Below are positions 6,988 through 15,150 of a stretch of DNA of 33,532 bases, piece after piece. Made by a program: the position numbers and the translations under genes. How positions within the stretch are numbered: position 1 is the first letter of the stretch; every line of letters starts with the position of its first letter. The notes beneath the pieces are model-generated. The model searched no databases. It was not told the origin of the DNA and was given only the letters and a program-made list of their open reading frames with translations. The DNA lies in the NCBI GenBank assembly GCA_030426395.1, contig JAUHYE010000029.1, positions 1 through 33,532 of the forward strand, read 5' to 3'. This DNA is from Phycisphaerae bacterium (GTDB lineage: Bacteria; Planctomycetota; Phycisphaerae; Phycisphaerales; UBA1924).

Positions 6988-9677
6988 GGCGCGTCCTCCA
7001 ACGCCGGCGGCGGCAGATCGAGCCCGGCTTCAAGATCCTTCAATAGGTCGGAAAGCCGTGTTGCCCAGGGCTCGGGCGTACCGGGGTACAGCAACAGGTG
7101 CTGACGCAGCGCGTCGATCGCGCGGGGCGCGTCTTCGGCGCCCAGCAGCCGCGCCGACTCGTACCGCGAGCGCAACCCCATCGGTGATTCTTCGGGAGCA
7201 CCCGCCAGCAACCTTCGCCATGCGTCGAGTGCGTCGCTCGAACGGCCGGCTAACTCGCTCGCGTAGGCGTACCTCGTCAGCGAGAATGCGTCGGCCACGT
7301 CGACGGCGACCAGGCGGCCGTCGATCGCCAGCACCAGATCGAGCATCTCACCCTTGACATGCTCGTAGCCCTCGCTCCGCGAAACCTGCCACGCGGCTCG
7401 GGACACCGTCGTGTGCACGCCGAAAGCCTGCGGCGTGGCAAGCGTCGCGTCGTCGCTGCCCATCTCAGCGATCACCGGACGCCCGAACGCCACCACCTGC
7501 TCGGCGAACTGCACGTTGTCGGGAGCATCACGGAAACGCTCGGCCGCCCAGGCGTACATGGCCCGGGCCGAGAGCGTCTTGAACGCGCCGTCTTCGTCGT
7601 CGAAGGTCCGGGCCAGCCGCTGGGCCTCGCGTGCGTCGTCACGAGCGAGCGCCACCTGCAAGCGGCGGTACGCGATTTCCGACTCGATCGACTCGGGCGG
7701 CTCACCCACGCGGAGGCGTAATTCCTCGACGGTCTTCAGCAGCGCCTCGGCCCGGTCGAGGTCGGGTACCGGAGAGCCGAGGATGACCTGGAGCATCGCA
7801 CGTGCAAGCGCGAGCGCACGATCCGCGGCCTGACCCGCCGATTCGATGTCTCCGGTTGCCGCCCGTCGGCGATCGATCGACAACAGCTCGTCGGCCACGG
7901 TGAGATACCGCAGCGAGGCGGCCGACCGCGCATCACCGGTCAATCGACGCAACCTGGCGTACAACAATCGCTCGGCCCGCCGACGCGCCGCTTCATAGAG
8001 AGGTGAATCGGCCTCGACGTTCAGCAGGATCTCGACGGCCTTGGGGTCATCGGCCGACGCGGCCCCAGCCTGCGCCACGAGTAATCGCGCGGCACGCTCT
8101 GTGCCTGGGAAGCTCTGGAGGTACAGCGTGACGAGCCGGTCCCGGCGCGCCGCGACGCCGTCGTTGCCATCGCGGATGGCGGCGTCGAGCGCGACGATTG
8201 CATGCCACAGTGCACGTTCGGCCTGTTCGGTGTCCTCGGCCGCTTCATGGGCACGCTCGAAGCGGTCGGCTGAGTCGAGGAATGCCCCGCCCAAATACGC
8301 CGCCATCGCCGCCAATTGCATCACCTGCGAGCGCTCGTTGCTGTATCTGCTTGCGTCGGGTGCGCTCAGGGCCGCATCGAGCGCGCGTACGGCCTCGGCG
8401 TAGAGGTTTTTGACACTGTCGGTGTCGGCGATCTGGCCGTCGGTGTAGCCGGCGGCCTCGTATGCGTCGGTCGCACGCTCGTAGGCGTTCTGCCCACGCA
8501 CGAAGGCGAAGATGAACCCCTCGCCTTCGAGCGAGGCGGTGCCGAATTGCTCGACGAGCGATCGAAGCACAGCCACCTGGTTCTGTCGTACGAGGTCCTG
8601 GATGGCGGCGTGGGCGATTTCCTCGAGCACCGAGCGATCGCGCGGGGCGAGCCGTTGCTTCGATAGTGCCTCCCACGAGATGTGCGCGAGCAATTGCGAT
8701 TCCAACGGCTCGAGACCGGCCTTGCCATCCGCACGCCTTTGCCGGCGTCGCAGGTCGCTCTGATACGAAAGGTCCCGCCAGCGCCCAGCCTCGCCCAAGA
8801 CCAAGAGACGGCACACGAACAGCCGATCGCGGATGCCCTCCGAAAGCGTGCCGGCCGACTCGACTTTGTCGAGCCAGCGCAGGGCCGTGTCGGCGTTTCC
8901 CAGCAATGACTCGCAGAACGCCGCCGCGATCGCCGCATCGGCCACGTGGTCGAATCGCATCAGCCGCTCGTCGGCACGCTCGACGCTGGCTGGACGGTTG
9001 GTCTCGGCGCCCAGCAGCACGCCCAGGTCCTTGAGCGCATCACTTGCAAATCGCTGGCCGCTGGTCATGACGGCCAGGTAGTATCGAGTCCACCCCAGCA
9101 GATAGTGGGCGGTCGATCGTACACGCGCCGCGGCTTCGAGAGACTTCTGCTCGGCCTCGTCGAGCCCGGCGGCGGTGCGGCGGCGGTCGAGCCGTGTCGC
9201 GACATTGTCGGCGGTTTGTGCGATTGACGAGAGCTCGGGCACCAGTGTTCGCAAGGTCCTCTCGGCTTCCTCGAGTTCCTCCGCGGGGATCTTGTTCAGC
9301 CTCGCCCGCTCGGCGACCTCCTTGGCCCACTGATAGCGCGCACGCACGAGCGCCAGCCGCAAATCGCCCGCGTCCTCGTCGGGGAGCTGCCGTGTCAATC
9401 GCTGGCCGAGTTGCTCGATACGCTGGCGGTCAGCAGGATTCGACGCCAGACCAAGGAGTTCCACATACAACGCGGCCAGCCGCTGGGCGATGGGCTGCCT
9501 GTCCTCGCCGGTGGCGGCCTCGAAGCGGTGGCGCAAGTCGGCGGCCTCGACCTCGTGCAGCTCGTACCGCTCGAGGTACGCCTCGAAGCGATCCTGCTCG
9601 CTCTGCGCGCGCGCCGTCCCGGCCGCGCATGCCAGCGCGAGCGTGAGGGCCACGATGGTCCTAGTCCGCCGGTACAT
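6984..9677 (-). CDS. Large secreted alpha-helical repeat (TPR-like) protein of the ExbBD operon
   Basis: An 897-residue protein with a clear signal peptide (MYRRTRTIVALTLALACAAG, then TARAQ; cleavage near residue 24). Two helical regions near residues 30-160 look like a coiled coil. From about 190 to the end it consists of degenerate helix-turn-helix pairs (for example LGWTRYYLAVMTSGQRFASD, AAFCESLLGNADTALRWLD, AAMAAYLGGAFLDSADRFER), suggesting TPR or SEL1-like solenoid repeats. No enzyme motif is seen. Its first 17 bases overlap the end of the ExbD gene, and its last 4 overlap the next gene, so translation is coupled on both sides. GAGG just ahead of the ATG at 9677 serves as ribosome binding site. 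A periplasmic protein-protein scaffold for the ExbBD motor is inferred. Confidence 0.82.
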   Translation of the reverse strand: MYRRTRTIVALTLALACAAGTARAQSEQDRFEAYLERYELHEVEAADLRHRFEAATGEDRQPIAQRLAALYVELLGLASNPADRQRIEQLGQRLTRQLPDEDAGDLRLALVRARYQWAKEVAERARLNKIPAEELEEAERTLRTLVPELSSIAQTADNVATRLDRRRTAAGLDEAEQKSLEAAARVRSTAHYLLGWTRYYLAVMTSGQRFASDALKDLGVLLGAETNRPASVERADERLMRFDHVADAAIAAAFCESLLGNADTALRWLDKVESAGTLSEGIRDRLFVCRLLVLGEAGRWRDLSYQSDLRRRQRRADGKAGLEPLESQLLAHISWEALSKQRLAPRDRSVLEEIAHAAIQDLVRQNQVAVLRSLVEQFGTASLEGEGFIFAFVRGQNAYERATDAYEAAGYTDGQIADTDSVKNLYAEAVRALDAALSAPDASRYSNERSQVMQLAAMAAYLGGAFLDSADRFERAHEAAEDTEQAERALWHAIVALDAAIRDGNDGVAARRDRLVTLYLQSFPGTERAARLLVAQAGAASADDPKAVEILLNVEADSPLYEAARRRAERLLYARLRRLTGDARSAASLRYLTVADELLSIDRRRAATGDIESAGQAADRALALARAMLQVILGSPVPDLDRAEALLKTVEELRLRVGEPPESIESEIAYRRLQVALARDDAREAQRLARTFDDEDGAFKTLSARAMYAWAAERFRDAPDNVQFAEQVVAFGRPVIAEMGSDDATLATPQAFGVHTTVSRAAWQVSRSEGYEHVKGEMLDLVLAIDGRLVAVDVADAFSLTRYAYASELAGRSSDALDAWRRLLAGAPEESPMGLRSRYESARLLGAEDAPRAIDALRQHLLLYPGTPEPWATRLSDLLKDLEAGLDLPPPALEDAP

Positions 9678-10071
9678 ACGTCCTCTTCACGAATCCCGCG
9701 TCGAGCGCGTCCTGCATCACGCCCGCCACGGCCGACCACGGGGCACGATCGGTCACCCGCACGAACAAACCGCCCTCCTTGGGGAGTTGTTCGAGGGCCG
9801 CCGAGAGCGAATCCCGATCGGCAAACACCCGCGAGCCGAGGCGATACGTCACCGCTTCGCCCGTCAGGTCCACCGTCACGATCTGTGGCTTCAGGTCGCG
9901 CGCCTGCCCCGCGCCCCGCTCGCCCTGGAGTGTCGAGGCCACGCGGCTCTCGGGCGGCGTGATCGTCGCCGTCACCATGAAATAGATCAACAGCAGGAAC
10001 ACCACGTCGATCATCGGCGTCAGGGGCAGGTCGCCCACGTCGTCGCGGTTGCTCTTGGGTCGCACGCGCAT
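9661..10071 (-). CDS. exbD: ExbD/TolR family biopolymer transport protein (second copy)
   Basis: A 136-residue ExbD/TolR protein. A short cytoplasmic N-terminus leads into one transmembrane helix, LPLTPMIDVVFLLLIYFMVT, with the conserved proton-relay aspartate at D22. The periplasmic domain runs from about residue 50 to 136 and ends with a FVRVTDRAPWSAVAGVMQDA segment and KRTYVPAD, matching the C-terminal alpha/beta domain of ExbD. ExbD works with ExbB to turn the proton motive force into motion that drives TonB-like or other envelope partners. It lies 3 bases after the other ExbD gene and overlaps the following helical-repeat gene by 17 bases. Two tandem, divergent ExbD copies downstream of one ExbB are common in planctomycetes and suggest a heteromeric pair. 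Confidence 0.92.
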   Translation of the reverse strand: MRVRPKSNRDDVGDLPLTPMIDVVFLLLIYFMVTATITPPESRVASTLQGERGAGQARDLKPQIVTVDLTGEAVTYRLGSRVFADRDSLSAALEQLPKEGGLFVRVTDRAPWSAVAGVMQDALDAGFVKRTYVPAD

Positions 10072-10074
10072 GGC

Positions 10075-10503
10075 TCAGCCCCGCCCCGATCGATCGACCG
10101 TCGCGTGGCTCCACTGCCGCACGCCCATACGCGTGAGCTGTCGGGCCAGGTTGTTCACCGGCCCGGCGGCCGTCCCACGATCGGCACGCAGCAGCACGCG
10201 CAGGTTTTCCGGTCCGCCAGCACGTTCGGCTTGCTCTTGCACGATCTCGAGCACACGTTCCAGCGAGCGATCTCGCCCATTGACAAGGAACACGCCGTCG
10301 CTGCGCACGTCGATGAGCAGCGCGTCGGGGTCGGTCGTCGCGTCGGCCGTGCCGGGCTCGTCGGGCAGGTCCACGCTCGTGCGGCTGACCTCGGCGAAGC
10401 GCGCAGTGTACAAGAAGAAGATGATGATCAGCAGCACGACGTCGATGAGCGGCGTCATGTTCACCGTGAATCGCACGCGTGATGGCTTCGAGCCGATGAG
10501 CAT
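10075..10503 (-). CDS. exbD: ExbD/TolR family biopolymer transport protein (first copy)
   Basis: A 142-residue ExbD/TolR protein. The single transmembrane helix is NMTPLIDVVLLIIIFFLYTA (about residues 15-34) with the conserved aspartate at D21. The periplasmic domain includes a DALLIDVRSDGVFLVNGRD strand pair, a helix with RVLEIVQEQAERAG, and NLRVLLRADRGTAAGPVNNL near the end, which is the usual ExbD order. It differs clearly from the second copy, so the pair is not a recent duplication. GGAAG upstream of the ATG at 10503 is a plausible ribosome binding site. It follows exbB by 12 bases and precedes the second exbD by 3 bases. Confidence 0.93.
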   Translation of the reverse strand: MLIGSKPSRVRFTVNMTPLIDVVLLIIIFFLYTARFAEVSRTSVDLPDEPGTADATTDPDALLIDVRSDGVFLVNGRDRSLERVLEIVQEQAERAGGPENLRVLLRADRGTAAGPVNNLARQLTRMGVRQWSHATVDRSGRG

Positions 10504-10515
10504 CGGGGTCTTCCG

Positions 10516-11304
10516 TTAGCGAGCGCCGGCCGTGGTGGGGGCCGGGGCACGGCCGGCGGGCGTGGGAGACTGGCCACCCGCGGGCTTGGCGCTCTGGATG
10601 CGCGCCGCGAGTTCCTCGGTCAACTCGGCCACATTCTGGGCCAGCGCATCGACACGATTGCGGAAGAAGCTGTGCAGTGCCGTGGCCGGGATGGCGACGA
10701 TCAGCCCCAGCACCGTGGTGATGAGCGCCACCGAGATGCTCGACGCGAGCGCCTCGGGCCGCACGCCCTCGCTCACGCTCAGCGTCTCGAACGCACCGAC
10801 CAGGCCAACCACGGTGCCCAGCAGCCCCAGCATCGGCGCGACGGCGGCGATCAAACCCATCGGGTCGGTCTTGCGTTGCAACCGCGCGAATCGCTCCTGC
10901 CCAGCTTCTTCCAGGGCCGAACGAAGTTCGAGCAAGCCAAAAGGCGAACGCAGACACCGTGTGAGCGCCGCCGCGAACATGCCGCTCAGAAGGCAGCGGT
11001 TCTCCTCGGCCTGGCAGAACGCGAGCGCGCCGCGCACGTCGTTGGCCGCCAGCAGACGGTCGAGTCCCTCGACCACGCGAGGCGGGGCCAGGCGGGGAAG
11101 GCGGATCTCGGCCACCAGCCACACCGCCATCAGCACGGCGGTGAACGAAAGCAGGATGATGACGATGCCGATGGGCCCACCCGAGAGGATGTGCTGCAGC
11201 AGCGTCTTGCCCTCGTCGCTGGGCGTCGCCGCAGGCGTGGCCTGCGCGAGCAGCGTCCAGGCCTGCGGAACGAACTGGGCGAACGCGCCCGAAAGAAAGC
11301 TCAT
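10516..11304 (-). CDS. exbB: ExbB/TolQ/MotA family proton channel protein
   Basis: A 262-residue protein. After a hydrophobic N-terminus that may be an uncleaved or cleaved leader (residues 1-20), transmembrane helix 1 lies near 44-66 (GPIGIVIILLSFTAVLMAVW). A cytoplasmic domain follows with an ALEEAGQERFARLQRK amphipathic helix. Helix 2 includes APMLGLLGTVVGLVGAF (about 150-171) and helix 3 ISVALITTVLGLIVAIPATA (about 185-207). The G-L-L-G-T-V-x-G-L-x-x-A-F and A-L-x-T-T-x-x-G-L-x-x-A-I-P signatures define the MotA/TolQ/ExbB family. The C-terminal 40 residues are a P/A-rich tail. It forms the stator channel with ExbD. Its start overlaps the end of the preceding secreted protein gene by 4 bases. 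Confidence 0.95.
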   Translation of the reverse strand: MSFLSGAFAQFVPQAWTLLAQATPAATPSDEGKTLLQHILSGGPIGIVIILLSFTAVLMAVWLVAEIRLPRLAPPRVVEGLDRLLAANDVRGALAFCQAEENRCLLSGMFAAALTRCLRSPFGLLELRSALEEAGQERFARLQRKTDPMGLIAAVAPMLGLLGTVVGLVGAFETLSVSEGVRPEALASSISVALITTVLGLIVAIPATALHSFFRNRVDALAQNVAELTEELAARIQSAKPAGGQSPTPAGRAPAPTTAGAR

Positions 11305-12482
11305 GGAGTGTCTCCGACGCTGGGTTCTTCCGATTCAAGGGAGTTCGAGTCCGGCGATGGGCTCGCCCCGGGGACGGCCTCGAGAACGCCGGTGACCCCG
11401 GGCCACGATAGCACCGGCGACTGCGGGCTTACGCGGGCCAATTCTCGTGCGAGCGATCGTGCGCTGTCGTTTTGTCCCAAGCTGGCCAGCGTCGCGGCTG
11501 CCTCGGCGAGGGTGACGTCGGCCAGCGCCGGCACGTTCTCGCGATGCAATACGTGTACGCGCAGCAACTGGGCCACGCCGCGCAGCTTCGCTTCTTCGTC
11601 CTCTTCGAGCACCAGCGACCGGCCGAGACCGGCACGGATCCAGGCGGCCAACCACGGCGACGAGGCGTTGGGTAATGCTGATTCGAGCCGCGCCCGCGCT
11701 GCCGCGCGCGCCTGTTCATCGAGAACCCGCGCGGCCACGATGTCTCGAACCAACTCGCTCGCTGTTTCGCGGGGAACCTCGGGCAGTTCGGTGACCGTCT
11801 GGCCCAACTCGTGGCGAGCCGCGGCCTGGTAGAGCGCCCGCATTGCCGACGCCTTGTCCCGTTCGCCTTCGGTGCCCTCAAGCTGGACAACCAGTTGCAG
11901 CGACGGCGTCGCAAGCCACATGGGTGGTAAGAGCGGACAAAGCTCGGTGCCGGCGTCGATCACCGGGGGCAGCCCGGCCTCTTGCGACCAATCCCGATGC
12001 GCGAACGTCGTGCGCGGTTGCCGTACGATCGACGCATCGATCCATGCCAGCCACGGCTCCAATGCGGCGGCGCTGGCACCGCGCGCCAGCCGGCACCGCA
12101 AGAGCCCCTCGGTCACAACCAGTCCCGTCGGGCCACGCAGCACAGGCCCCACATCGCCCGCACGCTCGAAAATTTGCTGCAACAATGGCTCGGCCAGCAC
12201 CAGATCGCCCCGCTCCAGGCGTGCTCGGGCACGCCACGTGTCGAGCGCGAGCTCGTCGTACGCGTCCGCCGCCTCGACCAGTGACGCCGGCGTCCGCAGC
12301 ACCCGATCCCATCCCACGACCACGACATCGCCCTGGCTCGAACGCACCTGCACGCCCTGCGGACCAACGCCCATGGCCTGCCCGGCCGGCGGCTGCTCGA
12401 AGGCGCGGAGCACCAGTCCCTGGTCCTGCGCGAACGCGGGGCAGGCGATCATCAACAAGATCGAAGCAATTCGAGACCTCAA
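11301..12482 (-). CDS. Secreted protein of unknown function between VWA protein and ExbB
   Basis: A 393-residue protein not assigned to a family. The start is a TTG at 12482 that overlaps the stop of the VWA gene by 4 bases; it gives a complete signal peptide (basic MRSR, hydrophobic IASILLMIACPA, cleavage after AFA), whereas the next ATG (12452) would remove the basic part. A short N-terminal beta-like region (residues 22-60) contains VQVRSSQGDVVVVGWDRVLR, which resembles a small beta-barrel binding segment. The rest is alanine- and leucine-rich helix, TPR-like, to about residue 365, ending in a S/P/E-rich tail. No catalytic motif is visible. Placement between the VWA protein and ExbB, with coupled translation on both sides, suggests a periplasmic part of the same complex. 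Confidence 0.8.
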   Translation of the reverse strand: MRSRIASILLMIACPAFAQDQGLVLRAFEQPPAGQAMGVGPQGVQVRSSQGDVVVVGWDRVLRTPASLVEAADAYDELALDTWRARARLERGDLVLAEPLLQQIFERAGDVGPVLRGPTGLVVTEGLLRCRLARGASAAALEPWLAWIDASIVRQPRTTFAHRDWSQEAGLPPVIDAGTELCPLLPPMWLATPSLQLVVQLEGTEGERDKASAMRALYQAAARHELGQTVTELPEVPRETASELVRDIVAARVLDEQARAAARARLESALPNASSPWLAAWIRAGLGRSLVLEEDEEAKLRGVAQLLRVHVLHRENVPALADVTLAEAAATLASLGQNDSARSLARELARVSPQSPVLSWPGVTGVLEAVPGASPSPDSNSLESEEPSVGDTP

Positions 12483-13516
12483 CGCGGCCCCTCGATGTGC
12501 GTATACGTGCCGCGTGTGGCCACCGCGATGCGACGCATGACGGCCTCACCTTCGCGGCTGCGGAACGTGATGCAATGGATGGGGATGTTGCGCCGGCCGA
12601 AGGTGCCCAGGATGACCTCGACCTCTTCTTCGGAGAATTCTCCATCGGTCATGAAGTAGATCGCGTCGGGCAACGGCTCGAGCTGGGCCACGAGCGCGAA
12701 GCCTGACGCCGGCCGTGTCGCGCCATTGGCCTCTGTCGCCAGGATGTGGGCCCGGGCCCAGTTCTTCCCGCTATCGGTGGCGTCGGCCCACACGATTCCC
12801 CGATCGCCCAGCGGCGCGGCGCCCGAGCTGAAGAACGCCACGAAGAAGTCCGACGAGCTGAACAACGCCGAGATCGATCGGATCAGTTCCTTCTGCATCG
12901 ATTGGAGACGGCCGTCGTTGACCATCGATCCCGAGGTGTCGACCACAAAGGCGAAGCGGTTGCCCTGGGCCTCGACGCCGAAGAAGCTCGCCCCCGAGCC
13001 CGCGCTGTCGCCCACACCCAGCCCCGCGCCGTCGAGATCACCGCCGCCGATCTGCAGCGTCACGTCGCCCATCGACTCGGCCAGGTCCGACATATCGACC
13101 TCGAGCGCCCCGAGATCGAGCTCAGCTTGCAATTCCAGGGGCGAACTCGAAGAGTCCGCGTCGGGCGCCTCGAGGGCGAGTTCCTCGGCGGCGATCTCCG
13201 ACAGTTCTGCGTCGGTCATGACGGCGAAGTCGACCTCGGACGAGGCCGCGCCGATCTGGGCGACCGGCTTGTTCATCTGGATGAGGGCCGCGATCACCAG
13301 CACGATCACATGGACCAGCAGCGACACCGCCGCGCTGCTGGCCAGCAGCGGCACCTTGTGGCGGTTGATCCACGTCAGCACGCCGGCGGATTCGCCTTCG
13401 TTGGCCTCCTGGTTGTCGATCGGGTCCATGCTCAATGGTTGCACCGGCGTTTGGGGCTGTCGCCCGTTCATCGGCTGGGCGCTGGGGGCCACCCGAATCC
13501 CGGGCCAGCCGTTCAT
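12479..13516 (-). CDS. Membrane-anchored von Willebrand factor A (VWA) domain protein, first gene of the ExbBD operon
   Basis: With the ATG at 13516 the product has 345 residues. A proline-rich cytoplasmic N-terminus is followed by one transmembrane helix at about 57-80. An acidic linker (about 95-150) and a glycine-rich segment (about 155-180, with GGGDLDGAGLGVG) lead to a VWA domain at about 185-340. The metal-ion (MIDAS) site is visible: DTSGS at 193-197, a T in NGATRP and the acidic MTDGEF loop near 289-294. Such domains bind partner proteins in a metal-dependent way. The start is uncertain: a TTG at 13549 and ATGs at 13471 and 13429 are in frame, and none has a good ribosome binding site. 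It is the first gene of the eight-gene set and diverges from pyrH. Confidence 0.88.
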   Translation of the reverse strand: MNGWPGIRVAPSAQPMNGRQPQTPVQPLSMDPIDNQEANEGESAGVLTWINRHKVPLLASSAAVSLLVHVIVLVIAALIQMNKPVAQIGAASSEVDFAVMTDAELSEIAAEELALEAPDADSSSSPLELQAELDLGALEVDMSDLAESMGDVTLQIGGGDLDGAGLGVGDSAGSGASFFGVEAQGNRFAFVVDTSGSMVNDGRLQSMQKELIRSISALFSSSDFFVAFFSSGAAPLGDRGIVWADATDSGKNWARAHILATEANGATRPASGFALVAQLEPLPDAIYFMTDGEFSEEEVEVILGTFGRRNIPIHCITFRSREGEAVMRRIAVATRGTYTHIEGPR

Positions 13517-13693
13517 TCCCGGCCGCAGGATCGTGCCAGCAAGGCCCAACCCGCCCGGGTGCCTACCCTGAATCCGCTACCGGGGGCCCGGGCCTCTGGT
13601 TGCATCCGATGGGCTGAGGCGATGGTTTTCCCCATCGCCCATCAGCCGCTGCGGCCGTTTCTGAGCACACACACGCGGGGTCCATCGAGCCAC

Positions 13694-14461
13694 ATGCCCA
13701 CCGTCGACGAGCCCAACGCCAAGCCCAAGCCCGCGGCCACCAAGGCCGATCGGGAGCCCAACCGCCTGCTGCTCAAGCTCAGCGGCGAGGCCTTCGGCCG
13801 CTCGGGTTCGGGCGTCGACCCCGCCCTGCTGGCCGATATCTCCAACGAGATCGCCCAGGCGACCACTCTCGGTGCCCAGATCGCCATCGTCGTGGGCGGT
13901 GGCAACATCATTCGCGGCGCCCAACTCGCCGCCGCCGGGCTCATCCAGCGCGCGACGGCCGACCACATGGGCATGCTGGGCACGGTCATCAATGCCCTGG
14001 CCCTTCGTGAAGCCCTCGACTCCGTCGGCGTCGACAGCCGCGTCATGAGCGCTATCGAGATCCGGGCTGTCGCCGAGACGTTCATCCGAGGCCGGGCCAT
14101 CCGCCACCTCGAGAAGGGGCGAGTGGTGATCCTGGCCGGCGGCACCGGCAATCCCTACTTCTCAACCGACACATGCGCATCCCTTCGAGCCATGGAACTG
14201 GGCTGCCAGAGCCTGCTCAAGGCCACCAAGGTCGATGGTGTCTACACCGCCGACCCCAACACCGATCCCACCGCGACCAAGTACGACCACCTGACCTTCG
14301 CGCAGGCCATCGACAAGGGCCTTGGCGTGATGGACATGACCGCCCTGGCCATGTGCCAGGAGCAGGACATGCCCGTGGTCGTGTTCAATTTCCAGAAGCC
14401 CGGCAATATCGCGGCGGTCATCCGCGGCGAGACCATCGGCACACGACTTTCCGTGCGATAA
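13694..14461 (+). CDS. pyrH: UMP kinase
   Basis: A 255-residue UMP kinase that phosphorylates UMP to UDP with ATP in pyrimidine nucleotide synthesis. The amino acid kinase fold is evident: NRLLLKLSGEAFG near residues 23-35 (phosphate-binding loop), IAIVVGGGNIIRG at about 65-77, DHMGMLGTVINALAL with the UMP-binding region, VVILAGGTGNPYFSTDT, and KVDGVYTADPNTDP. The end, NIAAVIRGETIGTRLSV, is the family's usual C-terminus. Length beyond the conserved core is a 23-residue K/P-rich N-terminal leader. The ATG at 13694 was chosen; one at 13622 is possible but adds unrelated residues. The rpsB-tsf genes that commonly precede pyrH are absent, and the upstream neighbour is divergent. frr follows after 44 bases, a frequent pairing. 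Confidence 0.96.
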   Translation: MPTVDEPNAKPKPAATKADREPNRLLLKLSGEAFGRSGSGVDPALLADISNEIAQATTLGAQIAIVVGGGNIIRGAQLAAAGLIQRATADHMGMLGTVINALALREALDSVGVDSRVMSAIEIRAVAETFIRGRAIRHLEKGRVVILAGGTGNPYFSTDTCASLRAMELGCQSLLKATKVDGVYTADPNTDPTATKYDHLTFAQAIDKGLGVMDMTALAMCQEQDMPVVVFNFQKPGNIAAVIRGETIGTRLSVR

Positions 14462-14505
14462 GCACCCCGGCCCGGCGCACGCCGCCGGCTTGTGAGGACG
14501 TTCCC

Positions 14506-15078
14506 ATGTCAACCGATCCCGACACCATCTTGCTCGAAGCCGAAGACGCCATGGAAAAGGGCGTGGAGTACCTCAAGCAGGAACTCCGCGGCGTGCGCAG
14601 CGGCCGCGCCAGCACCGCCCTCATCGAGTTTCTCAAGGTCGACTACTACGGCGCGAGCACCGAGCTCAAGGCCCTAGCCGCCATCAGCGTTCCCGAGCCC
14701 ACGCAACTCCTTATCAAGCCCTTCGACCAGGGTGCTGTCGGCGACATCCGCAAGGCTATCGAGGCCGCCAATCTGGGCCTGAGCCCCGTGGTCGAGGACA
14801 AGTCGATCCGCATCAACGTGCCCGCGCTGACCAGCGACCGCCGCCAGCAGCTCGTCGCCCGCTGCAAGAAGGTCGGCGAAGAGACCAAGATCGTGCTGCG
14901 CAACGCCCGCCGCGACGCCAACAAGCACGCCGACGCGCTTGGCAAGGACTCGAGCGCCCACATCGGCGAGGACCAGATCGCCGATCTGAAGGACCAGATC
15001 CAAGAGATGCTCAAGAAGCACGAGGCCGAGGTCGACCGCCGCGTGGCCGATAAGAGCAAGGAAGTGCTCGAGGTCTGA
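14506..15078 (+). CDS. frr: Ribosome recycling factor
   Basis: A 190-residue ribosome recycling factor, which with EF-G splits post-termination ribosomes. The sequence matches the family end to end: MEKGVEYLKQELRGVRSGRA (domain I helix 1), a domain II region with VDYYGASTELKALAAISVPE, then IRINVPALTSDRRQQLVARC and KIVLRNARRDANK, closing with the last long helix through VADKSKEVLEV. The V-R-S-G-R-A and R-R-D-A-N signatures are intact. GAGG at 14494-14497 lies 8 bases before the ATG, a good ribosome binding site. The gene follows pyrH and ends just ahead of a strong intrinsic terminator. Confidence 0.97.
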   Translation: MSTDPDTILLEAEDAMEKGVEYLKQELRGVRSGRASTALIEFLKVDYYGASTELKALAAISVPEPTQLLIKPFDQGAVGDIRKAIEAANLGLSPVVEDKSIRINVPALTSDRRQQLVARCKKVGEETKIVLRNARRDANKHADALGKDSSAHIGEDQIADLKDQIQEMLKKHEAEVDRRVADKSKEVLEV

Positions 15079-15102
15079 TTCCGCTCGTCATCCAGTAAAC
15101 GA

Positions 15103-15138
15103 CGAAAGCCCCGGATCACTCCGGGGCTTTCGTTTGTT
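15103..15138 (+). terminator. Rho-independent terminator after frr
   Basis: A perfect 13-bp stem (15103-15115 with 15120-15132; arm CGAAAGCCCCGGA) with a 4-base TCAC loop is followed by TTTGTT at 15133-15138. It lies 24 bases after the frr stop. Read from the other strand the same hairpin is followed by a T-rich stretch (TCGTTT), so it may also end sppA transcription, which stops at 15151. Confidence 0.9.
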
Positions 15139-15150
15139 CGGCCATCAGAC

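Noticed and set aside
12746-13693. In-frame plus-strand extension ahead of pyrH
   Set aside because: It lies antisense to the VWA gene and contains no kinase sequence; UMP kinase homology begins after 13694.
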